Of a stretch of 64,000 nt of DNA, positions 46,616 to 59,745 are shown piece after piece. The position numbers and the translations under genes were made by a program. The stretch comes from Mycocentrospora acerina (Eukaryota > Ascomycota > Dothideomycetes > Pleosporales), in contig JAKUHH010000055.1 in the NCBI GenBank assembly GCA_022701365.1, positions 1-64,000 on the forward strand, in the 5' to 3' direction. The notes beneath the pieces were generated by a model that was given only the letters and a program-made list of their open reading frames with translations, did no database searches and was not told the origin of the DNA. How positions within the stretch are numbered: the stretch's first letter is position 1; every line of letters begins with the position of its first letter.

Positions 46616-48407
46616 AAGTTTGTAATATTTTATTATAAGTATCAATATAAAGATTATTAGTAAGAGTAAAATCTTTACTAATTCTTAAGGTAAGTGTAGT
46701 TGTGTATAACATAGTGTAAATTGTGTAGTTTTAATTTTAGTAGAATTAGTAGAAGATTAATTTTCCTTACTTTTTATAGCCTTAATTAAATAGGAAAAGT
46801 AAATATAATAAATAAGAGTTTAAAACTAAAAACAAGTTTTAATATTTAAATTAACGTAATTATATAAAGAAATTAACTTAATTAGATTTCTTATTATATT
46901 TTATAATAAGTACAAAATCTATAACTTAATTAAAACCTTACTTAATTTAATATAACATTTTCTTCTAAAATTAAAGAAAAAGCAGATTTAATATTAATCT
47001 TTTGTTTATTTAAGAAAAGGTTACTAAGTAAAGTTATGAATTTAAAATTCTTGTTTAATTAAAAGATTCTTATGTACTATGTAAGAAAAAAATTATTATT
47101 AAGAAAATATTTAAAAGCTGCTAATCTAGTATAATTTTTATAAAGATAATCTATGTTACATGTTAAGTTACTACTTATTATTATTTTAATTGCAGAAACT
47201 ATTATACTTAGTTAACTAAATATAGAAATCTACTCTAGACTTTAATTTAGAAGTTTCTCTTTTTCTTTCCTTACTTACGCTCTCTTTACTAAAGCCTCAG
47301 AATCCTAGTAAAATAGTAGTTGTCATCTTACTACAAAGGATTACCTAATAAAGAGTTTATAAACAAACAGGTTTTTCTATAGTAGGTAGGAGTAAACAAG
47401 TAGGAAGAACTTGATTTATTATTAGGAGTACAGGACTTAGAGACAATATAGGAGTTAAGTGCTTATATGCAGGCTGACAGTAGGCCTTTAGGTTAAGGCT
47501 ATTGTGGTAAGAAGTTGTTTTGCTGTTACTGTCTCTAATGTTTTCTAAAAAACTTAGCAGTGCTGTTTGTCCTGCTTTAGTATTAATAATAACATCAACT
47601 ATAAGGCAAACTTTTTAATTATATAATATATTTATTTTTTAGATTTTTTAATTTAAAAACTTTCTAACTAGGTAATTAATAGTAAATTAAAAAATACATG
47701 CACTAAAATATGCTACTTTATTTCCCTTGCTTATTACCTTAGTAAAAACCTAAAAATAGCCTTTTCTTAGCTTAAGCTAGTAGTAAGCTAATTATGTTTA
47801 CTTATGAAAAACTAGACGCTTAGCTTTAATTAGAAACCTAGGTTGCAATTTAATATTACTGTTGTAACTTTTACTTTTTTCTTTTTCTTTAGCTTTAAAG
47901 TATCTAAGTTTTTATTTTAATATAGTTTATTCTTATTGCTTTTGATTTAAGAAGATAATATTAATATAGATCTTATCTCATTTTATTAAATTTAATGCCT
48001 TCTTGTATTTACTTTTTAGGTTATTTATTTCTTTTTATTCTCTAGTATCTTAGCGTTAACTTAAATTCCGCTCTCATTCTTTAAATACTAACATTATGCG
48101 GTTTCTAATAATTTAATTACTACGTTTTTATCTTCTTATTAGTATATTAATTTTTAGACTTCTTAACGCAGTTTATCTATTTTAAAATTAAACATTAGCT
48201 ATTTGAATGTTTCTTAGAAAGTTAAGATGCTATGTACTTTTTAGATAGTACATAGCTTATTGTCTATATTTTCTGTGCATTGTCTTACATTATAGCTCTT
48301 TGCATGGAAGTATTGAAGATCAAGAAGGTATTTTAATATTTAGCTTGCATTAGTCTCTTCTCTCTGCCTTAACATATCTATGTTTAGCAAGATTGGTTAA
48401 GCTTGTC

Positions 48408-48463
<56 letters not shown>

Positions 48464-48482
48464 GTTGTAGTCGTAGTTGTAG
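48408..48482 (+). repeat. TAG trinucleotide microsatellite
   Basis: About 15 perfect TAG units from 48408 to about 48452, then imperfect GTAGTTGTAGTCG units to 48482. Confidence 0.9.
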
Positions 48483-48939
48483 TTAATAATGTAGTAACTA
48501 GATTTAGTGCTATCTTGCTATGTCGGCTTGCTTTCTTTAGAAATATAGATAGTAGCATATAAAGCTACAGGCTTGCTTAAGGCTTTGCTAATAGACTAGA
48601 TATTTCCTCTATATAACAGTGTTTCTCTACTCTCTTCAATAGGTTACTTAATTAAGTTTTATTAACGTTTTCTTCGTTTTCTTGTTTTTCTTAAATCTAC
48701 TATCAGCCATTAATTACAATCTTCATTATCTGGTATTTAGTTAAATAATAAGCCTTAAAGTATGTTATTAACATATCTTTTTAACTTTAGCTTCTAAGAG
48801 TAAGATAACTGCTTAGGTTTCTCATACTTTTAAAGGGGATCTTTTCAAATCGTTTAGTATTTATCTTAATACTGTAATCAGCATTTAGTATTATTATTGT
48901 AGTATCCCTTTTTTTTCTACTACAGTTAAATACTGTAGT

Positions 48940-49227
48940 TGTAATGAAGCAAGTAAGAAGAGAGTCATCTGAGTAGGGTCAGAGTGTTCATAACAAGGCA
49001 TATGGGAGTGCTGGGACTAGAGGGTATACTAAAGACACTATACTCTACACCTATAGGTCGTGTGTAAAAATGATACAGAAAAACTAGTCTAAAAAGCTTT
49101 ATAACCTGCAACCTTATATACCCCCTTCCTAGTGATTACTTTCCGGGGCGTGTACGTAACGGGTAGCTTTCGGATAGGTGTCGGTTGGCTCAGGGGTAAA
49201 CTGGGGTTTGAAGTTGTGAACATTACA
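48940..49227 (-). repeat. Gypsy-family LTR next to the carotenoid oxygenase gene
   Basis: 288 bp, TGTAATGAAG...GAACATTACA, inverted relative to copy B. Left flank GTAGT, right flank AATAA: no target duplication. It carries many substitutions that are not all RIP-type (for example GGCGTGTACGTAACGGG). It ends 67 bp from the stop of the carotenoid oxygenase gene. Confidence 0.88.
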
Positions 49228-49293
49228 AATAATTACAAAAAAGCTTTTCTATTGCTACTACATAGACCTAGCCTGAAGTTAGAGCTGCAGACT

Positions 49294-50883
49294 CTAAAGC
49301 TTTTCCCTAAGGTGTTCTAAATCTTGCTGAGGAAGATTCCAAGTCATATGGTGAAGTGAGGGAGGGGCAACCAGCGGCTTTCCATTCAACTCCCTTGCAT
49401 CAACCCAGTTGCCATGGATCTGAGCTCGCATACGCATAGGCAATTCCAGCACAGCCACAGGAGTCTCAAAGTCCTTCGTATCGAGGATTACAACGTTGGT
49501 AAGGTTGACATCGAGGCGATCAACGGCAAATATTACGTAGCCATCACCTTCAGGGGCGTCGTCGGAGCGAGGAATGAACAAAGGCTCTTGGCATCGGCAT
49601 TGAGGCCCAGGAGAGTAGATCTTCAACTCACCAGTGCTCTTGATAAGCATTGCAGTAGCATTCAGCCCTTGGTAGATAGGCTTGTTGAGAGTTTTTGTAG
49701 TCTCAGAGTGAAACACATTCATAAAGACGTGATTATACTGTCTGCAGTGGAATCGCTCGTCAATTCTGCAAAACTCATTCGGAATGTCAACGAGGACCAC
49801 CGGAGCGGAGATTTGCGTGTCTGTGGGCTGGCTTGGGTCGATCTCGATGGTAACCAAGTCGATCAACGTTTCTTTGGGATGCGGTGCCCGGTCCTGCCTG
49901 GTCCAGAAGGGAAAAATGGCATGATGCGGCAAAGTACCGTCAAAGAATATCTTACCGCCCGCTTCCCAGGCGCCTGCCGTGTGTACGATTTCGGAATTGA
50001 CAGGGTAGGTGTAGCTGCGTTGTTCGTATGGTTTCCAACCTGAACCTACCAGAGGGGACGCTGGACGTCTCGGAGATACTATAAACGTAGCGTCCCGCTT
50101 AGTATCCCATACCACATACGATTCGCCTGGTTTCCTATTTTCATTAGGGCCGACGGGCCACTGACAGAAAACGATCCAATTGTCGGTCATGGCTATGTCG
50201 TGGACTGGACCTGGCAGAGCTTGCTTGATGAGGTGTTCATTCTTGACGATCCCTTGGCGATTGACCGAATAGGAGGTAATTTCCATCTTTGGGAAGTTAA
50301 GACTGAAGGTGACTAGTTCATCAACATGAGGGTCGACGTGTGGATGCGCGGAGAAGGTAGGGGTGACGATTTGATTGCCAAATGGATCTGTTCCAGTGGT
50401 CTCAAGCGTATCAGGATCCATACTTGAGGCTGGGTAATTCTCTGAAAGCGCAAGCAATCGTCCAGCCCAGTAAATGACGTTTGTGTTGCTCGTCGTGCTC
50501 AAGACAGCACGGATGCACGGGTGCTGACCCAACGGTTCGTTTAGAAGGTCCGCCCAGATACTTTTTCCTATGTTTCTCTCGAGCTTGTACCGGTCATTCT
50601 GGACGTAGCGAATTTTGAAGTCAACTTTGCCTTTGTGGATTCGGAAAGCGCTGACACAGCCATGGCCTTCAACGGGACTGAATGCTTCAGGAGCCGGCGT
50701 AGCTTGATCTTGGGCGACTCGATAAAATGTCCCGTCAATGCTATCGGGAATTGTGCCTCGGACCATAACATTCTCAATCTCTCCTTCTAGACGTATTGGT
50801 ATGTCATACCCAGCCAGGTCTTCTGTAAAAGACCACTTCGACAGTAGTTTCTCGGCTCCTTTGATTGGTCCAGGTGTTGTCAT
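49294..50883 (-). CDS. Carotenoid cleavage / lignostilbene-type dioxygenase
   Basis: Uninterrupted single exon of 529 codons, the usual size for the family (RPE65/CCO, PF03055). The four Fe(II)-binding histidines expected from the seven-bladed propeller are all present in their motifs: His180 (FSAHPHVDP), His228 (VHDIAMTDNW), His301 (VHTAGAWEAGG) and His490 (QIHGNWV). Second-shell Glu433 sits in CQEPLFIPR, and the start of the propeller shows VRGTIPDSIDGTFYRV. Such enzymes cleave a C=C bond of carotenoids, apocarotenoids or stilbenes with O2; the substrate cannot be predicted. No signal peptide, so probably cytosolic or membrane-associated. The start at 50883 is the first Met and sits just before a conserved N-terminal region. 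The 3' end abuts an LTR. Confidence 0.93.
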   Translation of the reverse strand: MTTPGPIKGAEKLLSKWSFTEDLAGYDIPIRLEGEIENVMVRGTIPDSIDGTFYRVAQDQATPAPEAFSPVEGHGCVSAFRIHKGKVDFKIRYVQNDRYKLERNIGKSIWADLLNEPLGQHPCIRAVLSTTSNTNVIYWAGRLLALSENYPASSMDPDTLETTGTDPFGNQIVTPTFSAHPHVDPHVDELVTFSLNFPKMEITSYSVNRQGIVKNEHLIKQALPGPVHDIAMTDNWIVFCQWPVGPNENRKPGESYVVWDTKRDATFIVSPRRPASPLVGSGWKPYEQRSYTYPVNSEIVHTAGAWEAGGKIFFDGTLPHHAIFPFWTRQDRAPHPKETLIDLVTIEIDPSQPTDTQISAPVVLVDIPNEFCRIDERFHCRQYNHVFMNVFHSETTKTLNKPIYQGLNATAMLIKSTGELKIYSPGPQCRCQEPLFIPRSDDAPEGDGYVIFAVDRLDVNLTNVVILDTKDFETPVAVLELPMRMRAQIHGNWVDARELNGKPLVAPPSLHHMTWNLPQQDLEHLREKL

Positions 50884-53800
50884 GTTGCAAAGAAGAGGCT
50901 GTTAAAGCTACGGCAAATAATAGGCTGGAAAAAGTATCGCAAATTCTTAACTTGCACAGAACAAATGCGAAGGAAAGAGGTTCAAGGCGTAGTAAACTGC
51001 ACGAAACGACCTGCGTGATATTTCAACACTTTAATTACTCCTAGCCAAGTGTTTTAGCCAACAAACCCCAGGAAAATGGTTACCTCTTGCCTGGATATCC
51101 CGGATGCTGCATTGTGGTAGCTTAAAAGTCATGACGATATCCTGCAGCATCATCCAGATTAGAATTACCCCACTTCATCATTAGTGTGTGATAGTTGAGT
51201 GCGGGGAGAGACCAAGGATAACAACTGTCGAATGAGAGTTAAGACATTCGATGCACTCTTTGAGCCTTACGTATACCACTGTGCTATGCAAGCCAAAAAG
51301 GTTACTATGATCTATAATCTGATAGATCCTCAGGTTAAACCATTTCCTGACAAAAGACTCAGCTAGGGCTTCTGCTAAATGTTAGTTCTGATAACCACCA
51401 TAAAAGGTAAAAGAGGCACGTGATCGTCTGTAACAACAGGAGGCTAAAGACAAGCAACAACGAATTCAAAAGGTTGAGATAGCAAGGCTTCGTTAAAAAA
51501 GAGCTATTAAAATACGGGTAGGCATGAGAAATGGAGACTATAATCATCTGTGACGAGCTAGCCTGAGCATTGTCAAAGTTAAAAATTATCATCCCCCTGT
51601 CAAAATTCCGTACAAAGATACTATAAGTTTTTTTAATAAGTAGCCAATTGCCTTAAAAGACATGCCATAATATACGAGTAACAGGTCTCTTTTAATACAT
51701 GACTTACTTAAGTTACCATGACTCGTCCAAATTTCAGAACAACAGCTTCTAAACAACTAATTCCCGAATTATCGTCCTCTTCTGCTGGTCTTGATATTCG
51801 CCTGCAACGCGTCATCAGCCATGCCTTCATACGACTTCACATTCCACCACCCACTGCAATGCCCTCCAATAGTGCTAATGATGTTCTAATATGGCAGGAG
51901 GATAAATGGGCCCTAAAGCACAGGGTGGTAAGATGCTCCATTGTCGTACGAAATCCGCAGTCGAATTTCGTAACAAAAATAACTTCCGCTTTATGATTGC
52001 TCGCACTCTGCACAACCAAATCCGTCGCTAGAATGCGTTAGTAAAGGATTTAAAATTAGGAGATAAAGAGTACATATGTCTTTGCACCTGTCTGCAAAAC
52101 TTCAAATTTAGAATTAAAGCTTAGATAGTCTGTAGCAAGAACAATAGATAGCTACTGCTTCCTCTAGTTCTTTTTAGATAACTATACCTGACTTGCGTGC
52201 AAGGTAGTAACCAAAGATGTGGCCTGTACATTACTCTATTGTAAACTTAATAAAGCCTCGCTAGATTCCTATGTACCTTTTAAGATGCCATTTCTCAAGT
52301 TTTTGTTACAATTAAGTTCTCTGACTCTTAGGCTAGAACCAGAAATGTATAAACCCCTTGAATAATGGAATATATAGACTTAGCCATTCCGTAAGGTGTA
52401 TTAACGTGACAAGCTTAACTCATAGCATAGTAAACTGGGGCACATATTAAGTAATCTTAACTTCTAGCATTGAAAGCTAAGAGAACAACATTATATCTAA
52501 TAAGCTTGCTTAATCAGTACTTATGATTTGCAACGGACTTGCTAGATTGACATATTATTTATATAAACAATAGAAACACTATTCTAAGAAAGATATGTTA
52601 AACCATATTATTTAAAATACTTATTTCTCTTATCTTTTTAATACAGCGTAATACTAACATGCGCATAAAACAAACTTTGTTTTCTTAAACGTACTCTATG
52701 CCTGAAAACCTTACTAAATTATATCTATTATAACACTTTTGACTGAAGGTTTGTTAATTACAAAAAACAAGTATCCAAAAGGATCTTAACAGTCACATTG
52801 TCTCACTAGAATGAATAAAGAGTGGGTCACATAACGTTATGTTAGTTATGCTAAGCGGTAGTACAAGTTTAAAGGAGTGACGCGAGTGGGGCGTATAATA
52901 GGTCACATTGCTTCCGGAATCCAAGCTTTGGCCATTTCCTCTAACAAGGAAGCTATTGGAAGACGTAGAGTTGAAGCGAAAGTAACCTGTTAAGGAGCGA
53001 TTTATCGCCAAGGCTGCAAAGCTTACGGACCCATGCTAGATTAGTCCTTAGAATGAGTGCATAAAAAGCTCTAACGTGTTTTATAAGCAAGTGACGTGTA
53101 CAAGCAAGTGACACACCTTACTAAACTTGCGCACCTCTCCTATCTTAATTTACAATAGATCTACAAAACATTACTTAATTACTTATTATGAATCAGATAT
53201 CTAATTTCCTCTCTTTCCTATCTACAATAGGCGACCTAATTAAAGTGTTGAGTAGATTAATCAGACAAGGAACACTAATTTTATGTTAATTAATTAGACA
53301 ACTTTAACCCTGACTGTTATTTCAAGATTAGTGATACTATTGCTGATTTTTGCTGCTCCGTGCGCTTCTGTCACCCCTGCTATCTGATTTTTGACCACTT
53401 ACGTTTGGCAGTGCACAGCACGAGCCACATCTTGCGAATCGCGTTGTGTTGCGTTGTGTTGTGTCGCGTAATCTATAGCTGCTGTCAGACTTATAGCTAG
53501 CACTGTGTGTGCTATGCACCTAGAAACTAAAGTATAGAAGGCTAAGCTATTCTAAAAACTTGTGTACTACATAGGTAAGCTGCATTGTTTCCTAGTCTGT
53601 TAAGTCTGTAATATTGCGCTGCCCCTTAGCTGTGTAGTAAAGCACTTTAGCAAATCCTAAGTTTACTTATACATAAAGTGTAAGTAAACAATCAGGAGGA
53701 ACTTGTTGTATTATTAGGAGTATAGGACTTGGAGACTATATAGGAGTTAAGTGCTTGCACCCGTGCTCTCTCAGGCGTAGGCTGACATAAAGAGTAACTG

Positions 53801-53956
53801 CGCTAGCCTGCTTTAAGCATAGGAAGCTGTTAACCTCTATTCTTATCCTATTAAACTCTGCAACAAAGCTAATCTTGCTAACTAGGTCCCTCTACTAGTA
53901 ACTAGCAAACCTATCTCTTACCTCCCTGTCTCTAGAGGGTTCTATTGTTAGTATAC
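50884..53956. other. Intergenic/repeat zone without genes
   Basis: No supported gene. It holds a repeat B distal fragment (52318-52440), a pogo-family end (53085-53150, with TTACTAAACTTGCGCACCT), a GTTGTGTTGC short repeat (53441-53467) and a repeat B proximal fragment (53685-53790). Near 51430-51490 a QQEAKDKQQRIQKVEIARLR-like frame recalls the charged C-terminus of pogo-type transposases, but it is too short to call. The 92-codon open frame at 51718-51996 has no family features. Confidence 0.5.
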
Positions 53957-54244
53957 TGTAACGTTCACAACGTCACATCATATCATTACCCCTAAGTTAA
54001 CTAACACCTATCTAATAGCTACCTAATTTGTACTTGCCTTAGATAATAACTCTAAGAAGGGATATATAAGAGAGGCAGTCTATATAGCTTTATAGAGTAG
54101 TTTTTCTGTATCTTTTTATATAAGACCTATAGGTGTAGAGAATAGTATCTTTAGTATATCCTCTAGTCCTAGCACTCTTATATGCCTAGTAGTAGACACT
54201 TTAGACCTTATTTAGATTACTCTTTTTTATCCTGTATTATTATA
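53957..54244 (+). repeat. 5' LTR of gypsy copy C
   Basis: TGTAACGTTCACAACGTCAC...ATTATTATA, 288 bp. The first ~40 bp are almost unmutated, while the rest carries RIP-type changes. Confidence 0.9.
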
Positions 54245-56977
54245 TTATACAGAAAAACTTGTCCTAGCTAGTAATAGCCTTTAAATAATATTACTACTTA
54301 TTTTATTTAAATTATATCTAAGCTTTATCTAATTTAAAACTAATTTAGACTATACTATTATATTTAGTATTTTATTATAGCTAAGATATTTATAATCTCT
54401 TAATAACTAAAGCCTGTAAGTTTAGAACTTCTTAGACTACTATATTAAAATTACTTTAGAATAGCTATATAAGATTGCACTAAAGTAGAAACTTAAAGAC
54501 TACTAAGAACTTAGCACAATTAGACTTAACTCTAATATCTGCTACTATTACTTTAAGTTTAAAGGAACTAACTTAAAGATTAGTATATACTTAAAGCTTA
54601 ACTTTAAAGGTAATAGTAGAGGTATCTAATTTTACTTTATCTTCTAATCTAGTAAGAACTAGTGCAGAACCTATACTAGATTTAGACTAAAGAAAAAAAG
54701 ACTTAGCTTAACTAGTAGACTAGCTTTATATAGAAATCTAAGAACTATAGTAAGCTATAATTGCTTTAGACTATCTCTTACTTAGTACTAAATAACTACT
54801 AACTCTTTTAAAATAACTTTAACTCTTAAAGTTCTAGTCTAAGATTTTAATTAATAATACTATATATACAAAACTATCTAAAAGAATACTGTCTATTAAT
54901 ATTTTTAATAATAGTTATAACTTAACTTTTTACTAATAGTAAGCCTTAATTAAAAACTAATTAGAGATTAATATAGACTACAATTAAAGTAAGTGCGCCT
55001 ATATAGCATTAGTCTAAAGATATACTTTTAGCCTAGCTAAGGAGTACTTAGAGCCTTAATACCTATCTAATACTTTATCTAACTGTTTTAAAATTGCAAA
55101 AGATATAATTAATTTATTTAAGTCTTATTTTATTCTAAGAAATAAGAGAGCTAAGAGATAAGCTACTTTTAATAAACTCTATATAGATAAAATAGAAACC
55201 TTCTTTACTTTTAAATTATAGTTCTTAAGTACTACTATTAGAAAATAAGTACTTAGATTAGAATAGTTTTACTACTTATAAATAAAGATTATACTAACCT
55301 TATAGATGCTTAGCTTTAAGTTTAAGTAATAATAGAATAACTTCTTTAAGCTTATAGTTAAATACCTAATAGTATTTAATATAGAATAAAGGAACTATTC
55401 TTTAGTCCTAACTATAGAGAGTATAACCTATATAAAATATAAACTAAGTTAATTTTATTTAAGTCTAATTTAGAGGTCTCTACTAAGAATAAACTATAAC
55501 TTATACTAATAAGTAGAACCTTATATCTAAACTTAACTCTAACTTTTACTTACTTTTTAGCTTATATCTAAGACTCTAGGCTTTATAAAGGACTTAACTC
55601 TAGGCAACTGCTATAACTATAGTAAGCTAAAATACTTTTTAAGTAAGTGCCTCTTACTATAAGTATAGAAGTTTAAGTTTAAAGAACTAAGCAAAGACTT
55701 AGAAGATTTAAGAGGAGATAAAGATAAAAATTAGATAAGAAATAAAGACACTTAAGAGGACTTTCCTTCTTAGGCTTAAACTATTATAACTTTTTAAATC
55801 TTAGACTCTTAAACTTATTTAGAAGACTATATTTCTTTTCTTTTTTTATTCTTTGCACTAAGAGTCTTAGAGTCTAATTATACTCTTTAATTAATACTAG
55901 CAATTAAAGTTATCTTTTCTTAAATTTAAAATTTTTTTCTTTTATTTATTAGCTCTTTAGACTTTTATTTAAAAGCTACTATTTTAAGTTATAATTAAAG
56001 GGTTTTAAGACTAAATTTTATCTCTAGTAAATTAGTATATCTAATTATATCTAATTATTAATAGAAGAAAGATTTATAACTACTTCTTTATAATAGTAGA
56101 CTTTAGCTTATAAAACTATATTATTAGAATTAAATTAATAAAGCATTTTAAGCTAAAGTTAGATACAGATTACTTTTAGATTATCTAGCTAAGCTGTTAT
56201 CCTGCTATATATAATCCTGCTCTGTTGCTCTTAATAACTTTTAAATAAATAGTTTTTACTAAAACTATTACTTTAAATATTACATAATAAGATAAGCTAT
56301 AAAAATAAGAGGACTATTAAGAGAAGTATAGTATAACTACTGCTATTAAATAAATTTAAAGAATACTTTAACTCTTAAAGAGTTAGAAGTTCTTACTTTT
56401 TATTATATAAGACTTAACACTAAAACTTATCTAATCTTTACTAGAACTTTTCTTTACTAAACCTTCTTTTTATATTACTTTTATTTCTGCTAACACTTTC
56501 TACTTTAATATAAAATACTAAAAAAATAAATTCTTTACTACTAGCTATTACAAAATTAACTAAATTTTAAATAAAAAGAAGCTAGAAGATAACTCTAATA
56601 ATGCAGCCTTAATATAAGACTAATTACTACTTTATTACTACTTCTTTTAAGATATCTTTAGTAAGACTGCTACAGAAGCTCTCTTAGACTTTTAACTATA
56701 TAACTATAAGATTATACTAACTAAACTTCTTTTAAATAGTTATAGCCCTCTATATAAATAGAATATAGAAGAGCTAAAAGCTACTAAATATTATATCTAA
56801 GAGAACTTATAAAAAAGCTAGATTAAATATAGTAAGAGCCTTTTTATATTACTTATTCTATATATTTAGAAGGCTAATAGAGACTTCTACATTTATGTAG
56901 ACTACTATAAACTAAATAACCTTACTTATAAAGATATCTATCTAATTCTCTATATAAATAAGCTCTTATCTTGCCTA
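53957..56977 (+). mobile_element. Gypsy chromovirus copy C, truncated, RIP-degraded
   Basis: A 288-bp 5' LTR (53957-54244) is followed by gag and the start of pol, parallel to copy B. The zinc-knuckle region is near 55610. Similarity to copy B ends inside reverse transcriptase after ...AAGCTCTTATCTTGCCT (compare about 10800), where repeat C begins. More heavily mutated than copy B. Confidence 0.9.
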
Positions 56978-57085
56978 ACCAATATAAGGCCACAGATTGT
57001 GCATAATCTGCTATACTTTAGGTTTAGCGTTAGGGTTATGCTAACTTAAACAAGTAATTTGTTAGCACAGTCTGTAGGCATAAAC
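56978..57085 (+). repeat. Dispersed repeat family C copy
   Basis: Matches 46497-46615 over about 105 bp. It marks the right breakpoint of gypsy copy C. Confidence 0.55.
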
Positions 57086-57379
57086 TGTTTATATTATAGT
57101 AATATTTTTCTATAAGTTTTAGTACAAAGTATTTTTACAAAAATAAAATTAGCTTTATTTTAAGAGTGCATGTAGTTGCACATATTATAGCATAAACAGT
57201 ATAGTTATAAAGAATATAACTTTAGTGCTTAAGTTAGACACTAACATAACTATAACCTTATTAAAACATTAACAGGTAAATAATATATTATTAATAACTT
57301 ACTACTAATAACACACTTCTACATACTACAGTATTTATAATATAGATTACTTGTAATAATAGAAAGTATTAGCTATCTA

Positions 57380-59745
57380 TTAGAATATAATATTCTTATC
57401 TGCAGAGAGCATAAGACTATAGTAGGGAATCTTAATACATATTTGTGTTAATATTATAAGCTTATAAGTAAGGCAAAGAAAGAGATTTTAAAATGCTATT
57501 TACATAATTAGATTTAAACTCTAGATAATATTAAGCTGCCTAAGCTGTTAAGACTACTAGTTAAAGAGCTTAAAGAGCTGCTTAATAGATTTTAATATAA
57601 GGCAGATAACTGCAGCTTTCTTATAGTTAATTAAGATATACTATAAAAGCATTACAAGGCTAAGCATAGATACTTATAAAAAAGTAATATAAGCAAGCTT
57701 TACTGCAAGGTTAAGCTACAGATATTCTTCTAAAGTAAAAATCTACAGTAATACTTTATTATAAATATAGTAGATAGTAATATAGCTTTAGTTACTAGTA
57801 AAGAATTAGATATAGTGCAGCAGTAATTAGCAAAATAGAAAGAGATAAGACAGGTATATAAAGAAGTAGCATAAGTTATAGATGCAGAGGCTGCAAAGAC
57901 TAATTAGACTAGCTAGTTTAAATAAACAGGCTAGGTAGAGCATTTAGCAAAGCGTAACTAAGCATATCTTGCCTATTAAACTTAACTACCTAATAGAAAA
58001 GAGACAAAGCTGTAATAAGCTGCTAATCTAGTTAAACTGCTTATTAAGAGAAGTATTAGAAGATTAGCAACACTTAGGCAAAAGACAAGACGCTAGTTAA
58101 AGAGCGCAAAGTAACTAGAGATAGATTAGTAGCTATTAGGATAATTGCAGAATCCTAAAAGTTAGGCAGTCTATATAAGCTATATAGTTAAGTTTATTTG
58201 CTATATGCTGCGCATTCTTACTAATAAAGAAATAAAGATTATGCAAAGTTACTGTATTACAAGAGATAGTAATAATAATAATAGTAAGTATAATAATAGT
58301 AATAGTATTATATTAGATAGCACTATAGAATACAGTAAGATTGCATCTAGTTCTAAGGCTAGCAGAGCTAAAAGTAATACAGATAATAATAATAAGAATA
58401 GCTAGCTGCACTGCAGTAAGCAATGCAAAAAAGAGACAGACTTAATAAAAGATGTGCAAGAACTGTTTTGCTAGAAAGGCATATATAAGATATAAGCTAT
58501 ATAGCTATAAGATGCTCTTAATATAAGTAATAAAAGCATAAAATTAGAGTTGTTACTTAACTTGTTTAGTGCATTTATATTTAAACCTGTTAGCAACAAT
58601 CTACTCTATAATAGGTTAATACATTTTTTAGCAGTGCTAAGCATTAACACTAAGATAGATAGGCTGTATACTGCAAAAAACTATTCTTATATGCTAGCTA
58701 AGATAGTATACTGTGTAAGAGTACTTAGCGCAAAGACGCTACTCTTAGCAGCATAATATAATAAGTAAACTAACAAAGATTAAGAAAATTTCTTATATAT
58801 ACAGCAGAAGTTTATAGCAGACAGATTATATAGTGTAATAAGTAAGATGTTAAGCTAATTAGTATATAGAAAATTTGTTGCTATAAATGCAGGCAATTTA
58901 GGCAATACTAGCTAGTTAAAAAATAAGAAGATTTTCTATCTTAATAGCTGCTTAATCTTTCTGTCTTGCTTTTGCAAAATAGCGCAGGACATTATTATAG
59001 ATATAGAAAACATGCTGTAGCAATAGTTGCTATAGAGTAGTAATGCTAGAGATTATTTTACAGTGCAGCTTAGGCAGATTATTAATAATGTTATATTTAC
59101 ATAGTAAAGCATATTTTTTATTAGTTAGCATAATAATAGTCTTAATTATAGACTAGAGTAGATGCTTAATTAAGCTAAAGAGTATAGACAAGGTTAGAGA
59201 TTGCAGTTAAGAGATAGGAAGTAGAATAAGAAGCAGGTAAAGCACTACTTGCTGCAGGTTAACTACTTCTTATAGCTATTAATAGTCTGTGTATATATAA
59301 CTTTAGGGCAACTAGCTTAAAGGACTAAGATTATAATAATTTAGCACTAGAATAGAGTACTGCAGGACTGTAATATTTTTATAGTAGATAGATAAGTAGT
59401 TACTATAGTATAGTATTGCAAATTACAGTTATAATAAGATAAGCTAAAAGTAGTACTATAATTTCTTTTACTACATCTTAGGCAAGTTATAGTACTCTAT
59501 CTAGTGTACTTATAGCTATTCTAAGAGTATCTGCAAGTTAAGGTTCTTAAAGGCTGCTTTAGTAATTATATATAGGCTAATAAGTAAGGGCTATAGAAGA
59601 CTAATTAGCTTATATAAGCGCTTAAATAAGAGACTAAGAAGCAGCTAGGTGTTAAGTTACACACACTAAGCTACTAGCATATATCTATTAGTATTAGCAG
59701 AGTAGTAGTTAGTAAGTTGTTTAGTTATAGTTATTAAGATAGTAT
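57380..59745 (+). pseudogene. OrsD-like DUF3505 protein (telomere-linked RecQ-helicase type), RIP-degraded
   Basis: Read in one main frame through stops, it shows a DUF3505/OrsD-type N-terminus: ICREHKTIVGNLNTYL near 57400, then a zinc-finger-like NCSFLIVN...KHYKAKH near 57605-57670. The middle is a Gln/Lys/Trp-rich stretch and a poly-Asn region (58260-58400). An undamaged 68-codon frame at 58550-58756 includes FSAFIFKPVSNN and TAKNYSYMLAKIVYCVRVLSA. The distal part near 59280-59740 contains SGQLA, NIFIVD and HISISISRVVV, recalling the recombinase-like domain that precedes RecQ helicases in subtelomeric genes. Stops are mostly TAG/TAA in Gln or Arg positions. Whether it was a stand-alone gene or part of a larger helicase gene cannot be told. 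Confidence 0.65.

Larger units (their letters stand above)
43691..48939. other. AT-rich block without genes; several repeat fossils
   Basis: Strongly AT-rich with no readable genes. Contains repeat B copies (about 45874-46480 and 47385-47500), a repeat C copy (46497-46615) and a TAG microsatellite (48408-48482). A less AT-rich patch at 45200-45420 has no recognised content. Confidence 0.6.

Noticed and set aside
48935..49232. Target duplication for the LTR at 48940
   Set aside because: GTAGT on the left is not repeated on the right (AATAA), so insertion boundaries are not proven there.
49414..50043. 209-codon plus-strand open frame
   Set aside because: Lies wholly opposite the carotenoid oxygenase, which has all four metal-binding histidines.
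24939..50883. One continuous gene cluster from FAD monooxygenase to carotenoid oxygenase
   Set aside because: Large transposon blocks separate the genes and no shared regulator or promoter motif was found, so joint function is not claimed.
51718..51996. 92-codon open frame
   Set aside because: No domain, signal or intron evidence, and the opposite strand is open as well.
57020..57050. GTTAGGGTTA-like stretch as telomere repeat
   Set aside because: Only one or two imperfect units, shared with repeat C at 46540; not a telomere tract.
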